Shown piece after piece: positions 10,501 through 21,068 of a stretch of 64,000 bases of DNA (positions within the stretch are counted from its first letter, which is position 1; each line of letters starts with the position of its first letter). The DNA is from Closterium sp. NIES-65 (taxonomy: Eukaryota > Streptophyta > Zygnematophyceae > Desmidiales > Closteriaceae), in the NCBI GenBank assembly GCA_948144175.1, contig CANXME010002067.1, forward strand, positions 1,860,001 to 1,924,000, read 5' to 3'. The position numbers and the translations under genes are program-made. The notes below the pieces were generated by a model. It did no database searches. It was not told the origin of the DNA and saw only the letters and a list, made by a program, of their open reading frames with translations.

Positions 10501-13379
10501 TCAGGTGTGTCCCAGGTAGACGCGGTCGAGCCTGTCGAGGTCACTGGTGACTCTCGTGCTGCTGTGGGTGCTGGGCCTAGGGGTGCTGTGACTGGGGGTG
10601 CTGTGCCTGGGGGTGCAGAGCCTGGGGGTGCGGAGCCTGGGGGTGCTGAGCCTGGGGGTGCTGAGCCTGGGGGTGCTGAGACTGGAGGTGCTACGCCTGG
10701 AGGTGCTTTGCCTGGGGGTGCTGAGCCTGGAGGTTCTCCGGGTGCTTCGTCTCGCCGAGAGCCACTCTCCCCACAGGAGCTGCGTGAGTGGTTTGCCCGG
10801 CGTTGGAGGCGTGCTGCTGGTGCTGGAGGTTCTTCGGCTGCTGAGGGTGCTGCTGCCGCGGGTCTCGGAGGTGATCGTACTGGGAGTACTGGAGCTGCTG
10901 GGCCTGCGGGTTCGACTGGAGCTGGTGCTGCTGAGGGTGTTGGCGCTGAGCCTACCACTGGCGGTCCGACTGGCGGTGCTCCTGGTGCTGCTGGAGGTTC
11001 TGCTGCTGTTGGGGGCTCTTGAGCTACTGGAGGTGCTGCTGGAGGTGCTGCTGGAGCTGGTCCTCCTGCTGGAGGTACTGGTACTGTCCCTGCTGTTTCT
11101 GGCGTCGTCACGCAACCCCGACCGTACTTCGTTCCTCTCCTGCAGCATGTTCTTGGTCTTTCACCTTCTCCTGGTCCTCCTCCTCCTCCCTTAGCGGGTC
11201 CACAGCCTGTCCAGTCACAGCCACAGCTACAGCCTGCCTCCCTTTGCCTGCTCCTTCTCCCTACGCTGGTCCTACTGGAGGTCTTACTGAGCGTCGTGAG
11301 CCTGCGTCTCGTCCTGCGTCGCCTGTTCGTGCTGCACGCGCTAGTGGTCGCGGTTCACGTCAACGTCCTCCTCTTGTCGCTGGCAGGCACTGGATGTCAC
11401 TGCGTCCGTCTACTGCTCCTCTGCGTGCCCCTTTACCTTCTCCTCCTGAGTCCTCTCTTCCTGCTCTTGCCGACCCGGAGTCGAACTCTCTTCGTGCTGC
11501 CAGTCCTACTGTCACGCGTCTCCTTGCTACTGCCGTCACTGACCCTTCTTTTGAGTCCACTGCTGCGTCTGCCCTTGTTACTGAGCTCGTCGACTTTGCT
11601 GCTCGCTGTCGTCTAGACTACGCTGCTAGTCTTGTTGCTGAGTCTGCGTCTGCCTGTCCTCCGTCCGTCGGGGGTGAGTGTGCCCTTGGCACGGACGTCC
11701 TTGAGGACAGGCAGGAGGAGTTCCAGTGTCTGGCCGCCGCTTCACCTCATCTCGTGTCCGTACTGCTCACTCCTGAGGGAGACCCGGATGCACTTGACAT
11801 CCCGACTCCGCGCTCTTACGCGGAGGCGATAGAGGGTCCCTACTCCTCTCAGTGGCACGCAGCTATGGACACAGAGATGGCTTCCTGGAAGTCCACAGGC
11901 ACCTACGTTGACGCTGTCCCCCCTCCTGGGGTGAACATCGTCAGTGGCATGTGGATCTTCAGGGTGAAGCGGCCGCCGGGTTCTCCGCCTGTCTTCAAGG
12001 CGCGTTACGTGGCTCGTGGCTTTAGTCAGCGGCAGGGGGTTGACTACTTTCAGACCTTCTCCCCCACCCCGAAGATGACCACCCTTCAGGTACTGCTGCA
12101 CGTTGCTGCTCACCGTGACTACGAGCTGCACTCTCTCGACTTCAGCACAGCTTTCTTGCAGGGCAGCCTGCACGAGGAGATCTGGCTGCGTCGCCCACCT
12201 GGCTTCACTGGGTCTTTCCCTCGTGGTACCCAGTGGAGTCTCCGGCGTCCAGCCTACGGTCTCCGCCAGGCGCCGCGTGAGTGGCACGACACACTGAGGA
12301 CTACGCTGGCGGCTCTTAGGTTTGCTCCTTCCACTGCAGACCCGTCGCTGTTTCTGTGCACCGATACCTCTCTGCCGTCGTTCTACATCCTCGTGTACGT
12401 CGACGACTTGGTCTTTGCCACAGCTGACACTGCTGGACTCGCCTACGTGAAGTCCGAGCTGCAGAAGAGACACACGTGCAGTGACGTGGGTGAACTGCGC
12501 AGCTACCTTGGCTTGCAGATCACCCGGGACAGAGCACGCCGCACCATTACCCTGACTCAGTCACACATGGTGCAGCAGGTCCTTCAGCGCTTCGGCTTCA
12601 CGTACTCCTCGCCTCAGGCCACTCCTCTGCCTACTCGCCACTCGCTCTCAGCTCTGCCTTCGGATGAGTCCGTAGAGTCGAGTGGCCCGTATCCAGAGCT
12701 TGTTGGCTGCCTCATGTACCTGATGACCTGCACTCGACCTGACCTTGCATACCCTCTTAGCATTATCGCACGCTATGTTGCTCCTGGGAGACACCGACCA
12801 GAGCACATGGCTGCAGCGAAGAGGGTGTTGCGCTACTTGTGCAGTACGTCGGGCATGGGGCTAGTGCTTGGAGGGCGGAGTCCAGTGGTCCTCACTGGGC
12901 ACGCGGACGCTTCTTGGGCTGACGACCAGGCTACGCAGCGGTCGTCACAGGGTTACACCTTCAGCCTCGGTTCCGGCTCTGTTTCGTGGCGGGCTACCCG
13001 CTCGTCTTCTGTTCTCGGCTCCAGTTGTGAGGCTGAGATCTACGCCGGGGCTATGGCTGCTCAGGAGCTTCGCTGGCTCACCTACCTGCTGACCGACCTT
13101 GGAGAGCCGCCTCGTTCTCCTCCAGTCCTGTACGTAAACAACAAGACCATGCTGGCCTTGTGTCGAGAGCAGCGAGTGGAGCACAGGAAAAAGCACATTG
13201 CTCTCCGCTACTTTCTTGCTCGTGAGCTACGGCAGCGTGGACAGTTGCGACTTGCGTACGTGGCCTCTGAGGCCAACACTGCTGATGTCTTCACCAAGGC
13301 ACTTGCGCCTTGTGATCATCAGCGCTTCTGCACGCAGCTGGGTCTTGTGCCTGTCTTGCCTCACTTGCTCACTTCTTGA
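7509..13379 (+). pseudogene. Copia B gag-pol, multiply broken
   Basis: ATG at 7509 opens the same Gag as in C. In-frame TAG stops lie at 7584-7586, 8088-8090 and 9786-9788, the last just before the integrase VVDDYSR segment. A net deletion of about 20 bp near 10198 shifts the frame after the integrase core, and further shifts lie between about 11020 and 11240 in the repetitive linker. The last segment (to TGA 13377-13379) holds an RT with YVDD and an RNase H with HADASW, CEAE and TADVFTKAL. Domain order gag, protease, integrase, RT, RNase H is Copia. In RNase H the copy reads YVNNKT where C has YVDNKA, so a catalytic-type Asp is lost. B could only move in trans. Confidence 0.93.
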
Positions 13380-13592
13380 CCTTGCTTGTACTTTCACATA
13401 TATATACTCTTGCTCTTGCTTGCTTAGACTCTTGTCTCTCTATATATGTGATCTTGCATGTGAACTAGCCTTTTGGCCTTTGAACTTGTGCTCGGAATGT
13501 GTGGTGACTTTGTGATCCACCCTGAGTTTTGCTTTGCTTTGCTTGACTGGTCGTGTGACCCCTTGTTCTCCCCCACTTTGCCTATGGGGGTG

Positions 13593-13695
13593 TGTCAGAA
13601 CATTATAGCTTACCTATTTGTGTAGGCTATAGTGGGGTATCCCATAGGGGGTACAACACAATTAGGGTTTCCTATATGTACTCACTTAATTCATA
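13593..13695 (+). repeat. 3' LTR of Copia B, left piece
   Basis: Starts TGTCAGAACATT right after the purine-rich CCTATGGGGGTG and is colinear with the 5' LTR up to TTCATA, where element C begins. The last five bases, TCATA (13691-13695), are one half of the target duplication of C. Confidence 0.95.
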
Positions 13696-13823
13696 TGTCA
13701 GATTTATATGACATAGTTGCTGTAGGCTATAGTGGGGTAGCACATATGGGGTACAGGGTTTCTAGGGTTGTATTTGTACCCAATCTTTCCTTAGTCATTT
13801 CATTCCTGTTTACTTGTTTCACA
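13696..13823 (+). repeat. 5' LTR of Copia C (128 bp)
   Basis: TGTCAGATTTATATGAC ... CTTGTTTCACA, with TG...CA ends. It shares the internal GGCTATAGTGGGGTA segment with the B LTR but is otherwise diverged, so C belongs to a sister subfamily. Confidence 0.96.
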
Positions 13824-14804
13824 TGGTATAGAGCGGGTCCTTCCTAAGGACCGTTTTTTTTAGGGCCCACCGAAGCGCGCCCCGAGGCGCGCATTTTTTT
13901 TTAGCGACCCCTCGGGTCGCCATTTCCCTCGCGGCCCCGCTGCCCCTCCTGATCGCGACCGCGCCGCCTGCTTGACGCGGCCCCGCCGCCTCCACTGACG
14001 CGGCCCCGCTGCCGGCTCTAACGCGGCCCTGCCGCCCGCTACGTCGCGGCCCCGCCGCCTGCTTGACGCGGCCCCGCCGCCTCCACTGACGCGGCCCCGC
14101 CGCCTGCTTGACGCAGCCCCGCCGCCTCCACTGTCGCGGCCCCGCCGCCTGCTCTGACGCGGCCCTGCCGGCCCGCCGCTGCATCCTACGGCCCGCCGCT
14201 GCACCCTACGGCCCGCCGCCTCACCTGACGGCCCCGCCGCTGCGCCTGCCGGCCCGCCGCTGCACCCTACGGCCCGCCGCTGCACCCAGCGGCCCGCCGC
14301 TTCACCTGACGGCCCAGCCGCTGCACCTACGGCCCGCCGCTGCACCCAGCGGCCCGCCGCTTCACCTGACGGCCCCGCCACTGCACCTACCGGCCCGCCG
14401 CTGCACCCTACGGCCCCGCCGCTGCACCTGCCGGCCCGCCGCTGCACCGGTCGACCCGTCGCTGCACCTGACGGCCCCACCCCTGCTTCTCCCGGCTGAG
14501 CCGCCCCAGCAGCAGAGCCGCCCCAGCAGCAGAGCCGCCCCAGCAGCCGAGCCGCCCCAGCCGCTGAGCCGCCCCAGCAGCCGAGCCGCCCCAGCAGCCG
14601 AGCCGCCCCAGCTGCAGTGCCGCCCGAGCCGCCCGAGCCGCCGAGTCGCCCGAGCCGCCCAGTAGTCGAGCCGCCCGAGCCGCCCGAGCCGCCCGAGCCG
14701 CCCGAGCCGCCCGGGCCGCCCGAGCCGCCCGAGCCCTCCCTGCACTGCCCTGTCTGGTGAGCACTGAGCTTTACTCTGCGCACTGCCCTCTCTCTACTGC
14801 TGTC
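13824..14804 (+). other. Primer-binding site and GC-rich leader of Copia C
   Basis: Opens with TGGTATAGAGCGGGTCC, a tRNA-iMet-type site lacking one base of the usual motif. The rest is about 960 bp of GC-rich repeats (GCCCGCCGCTGCACC, then CCGCCCCAGCAGC and GAGCCGCCC units), strongly structured if transcribed. No gene is supported in it. Confidence 0.8.
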
Positions 14805-17800
14805 ATGGCTACCCCCAGTGTCCTCGCCTTTGACGCTAAGGGCAGAGCCATTGACTTTGACGTGTGGGTAGACGACCTACTGCTTTTCCTACAGTGCGAC
14901 AGAGCTGACGGACTCTCTCTCTTTGATCTCACTTCTGGTGCCTCTCCCGCCTCTGCTGCTACTGAGGATGCCACTGTTCGCTCAGTGTGGGCCACACGCG
15001 ATGCTGCTGCACGTCTTGCTGTGCGTCGCCACCTCCCTCCCGCTGAGCGTGCGCACTTTGGGTCGTACAAGAGTGCTAAGACCTTGTACGACGCCGTTAT
15101 CGCACGCTACTCCACCCCTGCCACTGCTGCACTGAGCCGCCTCATGCTACCGTACCTCTTTCCCGACCTTGCTGCTTTTGCCACAGTCGCCGACCTCATT
15201 ACCCACCTGCGCACTAGTGACGCTCGTTTCCGCGCTGCACTTCTTGCTGAGTTCTGCGCCAAGAACCCCCCCCCCAAGTACTTCACTCTCTACTACATTG
15301 TCACCCGCCTCCCTGACTCCCTTCGCGGAGTCAGGGACGACCTACTCGCAGTCTGCCCCACCACTCTCACTGTCGAGATCCTCGAGAAGTCCCTCCTTGC
15401 AGCCGAGAAGAGCATTCTCGCTGTAGGGGCCTCTCGTGGTGACCCGCGCGCCCCCATCTTTGAGGGGTGTTCCCCCTCCCCCCTCCTGCCCTCTGTCGCC
15501 TCTGCTGCTACGGCCGACCTTGTTGGTTTAGAGTCGGTCGGAGCGGCGTCTGCCCCCAGCGGGAGACGTCGCTCTGGCAAGAGCAAGGGGGGCAGGGGCG
15601 GTGGTGGAGGCAGCGGGGGCGGTGGAGGCGGAGGTAGAGGCAGCGGCGGAGGTGAGAGTGGTAGCGGGAGTAGTGGCGGGAGTGGAGGTGTCGGCGGAGG
15701 CAGTGGAGGCGGGGGCGGCAGCGGCGGTGGTAGTGGGGGTGGAGGCGGAGGCGGCGGTGGCGGCGGCGACGGTGGGAGTGGCGGTGGCGGTGGAGGTGGT
15801 GGCGGCGGCGGCGGAGGAGGCGGCGGAGGTCGTGGCGCGCCGAGGAGGAGTGGCTCCGGTGGTGGTCAGCGCCAGCAGCAGCAGCGTGGTCAGGAGACCC
15901 TCTCCCCGCAGCAGCTCCGTGAGTGGTACTCTGCGCGTCAGCGGGGTGGGGGTACTGGTCCGTGCACTTACGTCCTGCGCACTGGCGACCGTGCGGGTGA
16001 GCAGTGTGGTGGTCCACACTCCGCCCAGCGTTGCTTCGGCCGCCTGACTGACGCTTGGCGCCGCCAGTTTCCTGACGCCTCTGAGATCCCTCGCTGGGAC
16101 CAGCTGTCTAGGGCTGGAGTAGCTATCTTTGATCTTGACTTTGTTGCTATTCTTGCTGCTATGTATGCTGTGACTATTAGTGAGGAGGGTGACTGTTACC
16201 GGTGTTTCCCGCCCGACCCGGGCATTGGTACTGCGGCTCTAGGTGCTGTTGAGGCTGCTGCTCCAGGTGCTGGTGAGGCTGTTGCTCTAGGTGCCAGTGA
16301 GTCTGAGTCCTCTGGTGCTGGTGAGTCTGCTCTCTCAGGTACATTGTCGACTTCAGCCTCTCTCACTTTCACTCTTGACTCCGGGGCGTCTCGCTCCTTC
16401 TTTCGAGACCGCACCACACTCACGCCGCTTAGTCGGCCAGTGGCGGTCTCCTTGGCAGACCCCTCTGGGGGTCCTGTTCTGGCTCGCTACTCCACTGTCC
16501 TGCCGTGCCCTGCGGTCCCGTCTGGCGCCCTGTCCGGTCTTTACCTCCCCTCGTTCTCTACGAACTTGGTGGCGGGTGCTGACCTACAGGATGCAGGGGT
16601 TGACCAGTTTACCCCTGCACGCCGACGAGTCACCCACTGCACGGACGCGGACACGGGTCGACACCTGACCACATTCACACGTGGTCCAGGGTCGAGCCTG
16701 TACACACTCACTGTTCCGTCTCCTTCTCCTGCGTCTGGTCAGGTAGCTGCGTCGGGTCAGGTGTTTGCTGCAGCGTCCAGGTCTGGTCCTGAGTCTGCCC
16801 CCTGCTCGTGTCGCCTCCTGTCCCACGAGACCCTCCTGTGGCACCACAGGATGGGTCACCCCTCCCTGCCTCGTCTCCGGGGCATGGCCTCTCGCCTTCT
16901 TGTCTCTGGCCTTCCCCGGTCCCTCCCCCCCCTTCCTCCGGGACCTGGCCCTCCCTATGTCCCCTGTGTCGAGGGTCGCCTGCGGGCTACCCCTCACTCC
17001 TCCCCGTTCCCTCCGACGGAGGCCCCGATGCAGACGCTTCACATGGACGTGTGGGGCCCAGCCCACGTCCGTGGACAGGGTCACGAGCGCTACTTCCTGC
17101 TGGTGGTTGACGACTACTCGCGTTACACCACAGTCTTCCCCTTGCGCAGCAAGGGTGAGGTCACTGAGGTGTTGATCGACTGGATCCGCGCAGCTCGTCT
17201 CCAGCTCAGGCGGAGCTTCGGCTCGGACTTTCCTGTTCTGCGTCTGCATTCGGACAGAGGCGGAGAGTTCTCCTCCGGCCTTCTGCGAGCCTACTGTCGG
17301 GCACGAGGCATCCGCCAGACCTTCACGCTTCCGGACTCTCCACAGCAGAATGGGATTGCTGAGCGCCGCATCGGCATTGTCATGGACGTCGCCCGTACGT
17401 CCATGGTGCATGCGGCTGCCCCCCATTTTCTGTGGCCGTTTGCGGTTCGGTACGCCGCGCATCAGATCAACCTTCAGCCCAGAGTCTCCCGACCGGAGAC
17501 CTCCCCAGCTTTGCTGTGGACGGGGAAGGTTGGCGATGCGTCGGCGTTCCGTGTCTGGGGATCTCGGGCGTTTGTCCGCGACTTGTCTGCGGACAAGCTG
17601 TCCCCTCGTGCTGCTCCCTGTGTCTTCCTTGGCTTCCCCACAGACGCTCCCGGGTGGCAGTTTTACCACCCCTCCTCTCGTCGTGTTCTGTCCTCCCAGG
17701 ACGTCACGTTCGACGAGTCAGTCCCCTTCTACCGTCTCTTCCCCTACCACACTCCTTCCCTCCCCCCTCCGCCGGACTTCCTTGTGCCAGTTCCCCCCCC

Positions 17801-20729
17801 GGTAGACCCCCTCCCCCCTCAGGTTCCTGCCCCCTCAGGTGTGTCCCAGGTAGACGCAGTTGACCCGGTCGAGGTTACTGGTGACTCTGGTGCTGCTGCG
17901 GGTGCTGAGCCTGGGGGTGCTGACTCTGGGGGTGCTGTGCGCGGGGGTGCCGAGCCTGGAGGTGCTACTACTGGGGGTGCTGAGCCTGGGGGTGCTGGGC
18001 CTGGGAGTGCTACTGCGGAGGGTGCTGAGCCTGGGGGTGCTGAGCCGGGGGGTACGGTGCCTGGAGCTGCTGAGCTAGGGGGTGCTGGGTCTGGGGGTGC
18101 TGGGTCGGGAGCTGCTGAGCCTGGGGGTGCTACGTCTGGAGCTGTTGAGCCTGGGGTTTCTCCTGGTGCTGCGTCTCGCCGGGAGCCCCTCTCTCCACAG
18201 GAGCTGCGCGAGTGGTTTGCTCGCCGCTGGAGGCGTGCTGCTGGAGCTGGAGCTTCTTCGACCGTCGAGGGTGCTGGTGCTGCCGGTCCCGGAGCTGCTG
18301 GGTCTGCGGGTACTCCTGGAGCAGGAGCTCCTGAGGGTGTTGGTGCTGAGACTACTGCTGTCTGTCCCGGCGGTGGTTCTGCTACTGGTGCTGCTGGAGG
18401 TCCTGCCGCTGGAGGTGTTGGTGGCGCTGGTGCTGTCGCTGAGGGTGGTGATGCTGTCCCTGCTGAGTCTGGAGCTGCCGCGCGGCCTCGACCGTACTTC
18501 GTTCCGCTCCTGCAGCAGGTTCTTGGTCTTTCTCCTCCGGTAGAGTGTTCACACCCTGTCCAGTCACAGTCACTGTTGGAGCCTTCCTCTCCACTGCCTG
18601 CTCCCTCTCCTTACACTGGTCCTACTGGAGGTCTTGCTGAGCGTCGTGAGCCTGCGTCTCGTCCTGCGTCGCCTGTTCGTGCTGCTCGCACTAGTGGTCG
18701 CGGTTCGCGTCAGCGTCCTCCTCCTGTCCCTGGCACGCACCGGATGTCTCTGCGTCCGTCCACTGCTCCTCTGCGTGCCCCTTTGCCTTCTCCTCCTGAG
18801 TCCTCTCTTCCTGCCCTTGCCGACCCGCAGTCGGACTCTCTTCGTGCTGCCAGTCCTACTGTCTTGCGTCTGCTTGCTACTGTCGTCACTGACCCCTCTT
18901 TTGAGTCCACTGCTGCGTCTGCTCTTGTCGCTGAGCTCGTCGACTTTGCTGCTCGCTGTCGTCTAGACTACGCTGCTAGTCTTGTTGCTGAGTCTGCGTC
19001 TGTCTGTCCTCCGTCCGTCGGGGGTGAGTGTGCTCTTGGCACGGACGTCCTAGAGGACACGCAGAAGGAGTTACAGTGTCTGGCTGCTGCTTCACCTCAT
19101 CTTGCGTCTGTACTGCTTGCTCCTGAGGGAGACCCGGATGCACTAGACATCCCGACTCCGCGCTCTTACGCGGAGGCGATAGAGGGTCCCTACTCGTCTC
19201 AGTGGCAGGCAGCTATGGATGCAGAGATGGCTTCCTGGAAGTCCACAGGCACCTACGTTGACGCAGTTCCCCCTCCTGGGGCGAACATCGTCAGTGGCAT
19301 GTGGATCTTCAGGGTGAAGCGGCCGCCGGGCTCTCCACCTGTCTTCAAGGCGCGGTACGTTGCTCGTGGCTTCAGTCAGCGGCAGGGAGTTGACTACTTT
19401 CAGACCTTCTCTCCCACCCCGAAGATGACCACTCTTCGGGTGCTGCTGCACATAGCCGCTCAGCGCGACTACGAGCTTCACTCTCTCGACTTCAGCACTG
19501 CGTTCCTGCAGGGTAGCCTGCACGAGGAGATCTGGCTGCGCCGTCCACCTGGCTTCACTGGGACTTTCCCTCCTGGCACCCAGTGGAGCCTCCGACGGCC
19601 AGTCTACGGTCTCCGCCAGGCACCGCGTGAGTGGCACGACACACTGAGGACTACGCTTGCGGCTCTTGGGTTCGCTCCTTCTACTGCTGACCCGTCGCTG
19701 TTTCTGCGCACCGACACTTCTCTGCCGCCGTTCTACATCCTCGTGTACGTCGACGACTTGGTCTTTGCCACAGCGGACACTGCTGGACTCGCCTACGTGA
19801 AGTCCGAGCTGCTGAAGAGACACACGTGCACAGACCTGGGTGAACTGCGCAGCTACCTTGGCTTGCAGATCACTCGGGACAGAGCACGCCGCACCATTAC
19901 CTTGACTCAGTCACACATGGTGCAGCAGGTCCTTCAGCGCTTCGGCTTCACGTACTCCTCGCCTCAGGCCACTCCTCTGTCTACTCGCCACTCGCTCTCA
20001 GCTCTGCCTTCGGATGAGTCCGTAGAGTCGAGTGGCCCGTACCCAGAGCTTGTTGGCTGCCTCATGTACCTGATGACCTGCACACGACCTGACCTTGCAT
20101 ACCCTCTGAGCATTCTTGCACGCTATGTTGCTCCTGGGAGACACCGACCAGAGCACATGGCTGCAGCGAAGAGGGTGTTGCGCTACCTGTGGAGTACGTC
20201 GGGCATGGGGCTAGTGCTTGGAGGGCGGAGTCCAGTGGTCCTTACAGGGCACGCGGACGCTTCTTGGGCTGACGACCAGGCTACGCAGCGGTCGTCACAG
20301 GGTTACACCTTCAGTCTTGGTTCCGGCTTTGTCTCGTGGCGGGCTACTCGCTCGTCTTCGGTTCTCAGCTCCAGTTGTGAGGCTGAGATCTACGCTGGGG
20401 CCATGGCTGCACAGGAGCTTCGCTGGCTCACCTACCTGCTGACTGACCTTGGAGAGCCGCCTCGTTCTCCTCCAGTGCTGTACGTAGACAACAAGGCCAT
20501 GCTGGCCTTGTGTCGAGAGCAGCGTCTGGAGCACAGAACGAAGCACATTGCTCTTCGCTACTTCCTTGCTCGTGAGCTGCAGCAGCGTGGACAGTTGCGG
20601 CTTGCGTACGTGGCCTCTGAGGCCAACACTGCTGATGTGTTCACCAAGGCACTCGCGCCGTGTGACCATCAGCGCCTCTGCACCCAGCTGGGTCTTGTGC
20701 CTGTCTTGCCTCACTTGCTCTCCTCTTGA
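14805..20729 (+). CDS. Copia Gag-Pol polyprotein (intact, element C)
   Basis: Single frame of about 1974 residues; ATG 14805 is preferred over earlier in-frame GTG because Gag of A and B starts at the same MA(T/N)PSVLAFD. Domains in order: Gag; a roughly 100-residue Gly-rich tract; a C/H zinc-finger-like segment (C-x13-C-x3-H-x4-C); protease with DSGAS near residue 525; pre-integrase HHRMGHP; integrase with HMDVWGP, HSDRGGEF and NGIAERR (DD35E); an Ala/Gly/Pro linker of (GGAEP)-type repeats; RT with YVDD near residue 1648; RNase H with HADASW, CEAE, YVDNKA and TADVFTKAL. Domain order is diagnostic of Copia. Stop is TGA. Every motif that is mutated in the other copies is intact here. The family should make a particle, cDNA and integrase in the cytoplasm and insert in the nucleus. 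Confidence 0.96.
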   Translation: MATPSVLAFDAKGRAIDFDVWVDDLLLFLQCDRADGLSLFDLTSGASPASAATEDATVRSVWATRDAAARLAVRRHLPPAERAHFGSYKSAKTLYDAVIARYSTPATAALSRLMLPYLFPDLAAFATVADLITHLRTSDARFRAALLAEFCAKNPPPKYFTLYYIVTRLPDSLRGVRDDLLAVCPTTLTVEILEKSLLAAEKSILAVGASRGDPRAPIFEGCSPSPLLPSVASAATADLVGLESVGAASAPSGRRRSGKSKGGRGGGGGSGGGGGGGRGSGGGESGSGSSGGSGGVGGGSGGGGGSGGGSGGGGGGGGGGGDGGSGGGGGGGGGGGGGGGGGRGAPRRSGSGGGQRQQQQRGQETLSPQQLREWYSARQRGGGTGPCTYVLRTGDRAGEQCGGPHSAQRCFGRLTDAWRRQFPDASEIPRWDQLSRAGVAIFDLDFVAILAAMYAVTISEEGDCYRCFPPDPGIGTAALGAVEAAAPGAGEAVALGASESESSGAGESALSGTLSTSASLTFTLDSGASRSFFRDRTTLTPLSRPVAVSLADPSGGPVLARYSTVLPCPAVPSGALSGLYLPSFSTNLVAGADLQDAGVDQFTPARRRVTHCTDADTGRHLTTFTRGPGSSLYTLTVPSPSPASGQVAASGQVFAAASRSGPESAPCSCRLLSHETLLWHHRMGHPSLPRLRGMASRLLVSGLPRSLPPLPPGPGPPYVPCVEGRLRATPHSSPFPPTEAPMQTLHMDVWGPAHVRGQGHERYFLLVVDDYSRYTTVFPLRSKGEVTEVLIDWIRAARLQLRRSFGSDFPVLRLHSDRGGEFSSGLLRAYCRARGIRQTFTLPDSPQQNGIAERRIGIVMDVARTSMVHAAAPHFLWPFAVRYAAHQINLQPRVSRPETSPALLWTGKVGDASAFRVWGSRAFVRDLSADKLSPRAAPCVFLGFPTDAPGWQFYHPSSRRVLSSQDVTFDESVPFYRLFPYHTPSLPPPPDFLVPVPPPVDPLPPQVPAPSGVSQVDAVDPVEVTGDSGAAAGAEPGGADSGGAVRGGAEPGGATTGGAEPGGAGPGSATAEGAEPGGAEPGGTVPGAAELGGAGSGGAGSGAAEPGGATSGAVEPGVSPGAASRREPLSPQELREWFARRWRRAAGAGASSTVEGAGAAGPGAAGSAGTPGAGAPEGVGAETTAVCPGGGSATGAAGGPAAGGVGGAGAVAEGGDAVPAESGAAARPRPYFVPLLQQVLGLSPPVECSHPVQSQSLLEPSSPLPAPSPYTGPTGGLAERREPASRPASPVRAARTSGRGSRQRPPPVPGTHRMSLRPSTAPLRAPLPSPPESSLPALADPQSDSLRAASPTVLRLLATVVTDPSFESTAASALVAELVDFAARCRLDYAASLVAESASVCPPSVGGECALGTDVLEDTQKELQCLAAASPHLASVLLAPEGDPDALDIPTPRSYAEAIEGPYSSQWQAAMDAEMASWKSTGTYVDAVPPPGANIVSGMWIFRVKRPPGSPPVFKARYVARGFSQRQGVDYFQTFSPTPKMTTLRVLLHIAAQRDYELHSLDFSTAFLQGSLHEEIWLRRPPGFTGTFPPGTQWSLRRPVYGLRQAPREWHDTLRTTLAALGFAPSTADPSLFLRTDTSLPPFYILVYVDDLVFATADTAGLAYVKSELLKRHTCTDLGELRSYLGLQITRDRARRTITLTQSHMVQQVLQRFGFTYSSPQATPLSTRHSLSALPSDESVESSGPYPELVGCLMYLMTCTRPDLAYPLSILARYVAPGRHRPEHMAAAKRVLRYLWSTSGMGLVLGGRSPVVLTGHADASWADDQATQRSSQGYTFSLGSGFVSWRATRSSSVLSSSCEAEIYAGAMAAQELRWLTYLLTDLGEPPRSPPVLYVDNKAMLALCREQRLEHRTKHIALRYFLARELQQRGQLRLAYVASEANTADVFTKALAPCDHQRLCTQLGLVPVLPHLLSS

Positions 20730-20929
20730 CTTTACTTGTACTGTGACATATATATACCTGCTCTTGCTTGTCTAGTTTTATATATATATGTCTGTACTCC
20801 TGCATGTGAACTGGCCTCTGGCCCTGCTCTTGTGCTCGGACTGTGTGGTGACGTTGTGATCCACCCTGAGCTTGCTCTGCTTTGCTTTACTTGACTGGTC
20901 TTGTGACCCCTTGTTCTCCCCCACTTTGC

Positions 20930-20940
20930 CTATGGGGGTG
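20930..20940 (+). promoter_or_regulatory. Polypurine tract of Copia C
   Basis: TATGGGGGTG directly before the 3' LTR. The same CCTATGGGGGTG stands before the 3' LTRs of B (13581-13592) and, on the minus strand, D (49484-49496). Confidence 0.8.
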
Positions 20941-21068
20941 TGTCAGATTTATATGACATAGTTGCTGTAGGCTATAGTGGGGTAGCACATATGGGGTACA
21001 GGGTTTCTAGGGTTGTATTTGTACCCAATCTTTCCTTAGTCATTTCATTCCTGTTTACTTGTTTCACA
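20941..21068 (+). repeat. 3' LTR of Copia C (128 bp)
   Basis: Base-for-base the same as 13696-13823. Preceded by the polypurine tract and followed by the TCATA duplication and the rest of the B LTR. Confidence 0.96.

Larger units (their letters stand above)
13696..21068 (+). mobile_element. Intact Copia LTR retrotransposon C nested in B
   Basis: 7373-bp element with two LTRs that are identical over all 128 bp as read (13696-13823 and 20941-21068), a primer-binding site, a polypurine tract, one uninterrupted gag-pol frame and a perfect 5-bp target duplication TCATA. It sits inside the 3' LTR of B. Identical LTRs plus an intact polyprotein with all catalytic motifs indicate a very recent, probably still autonomous insertion. 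Confidence 0.97.
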
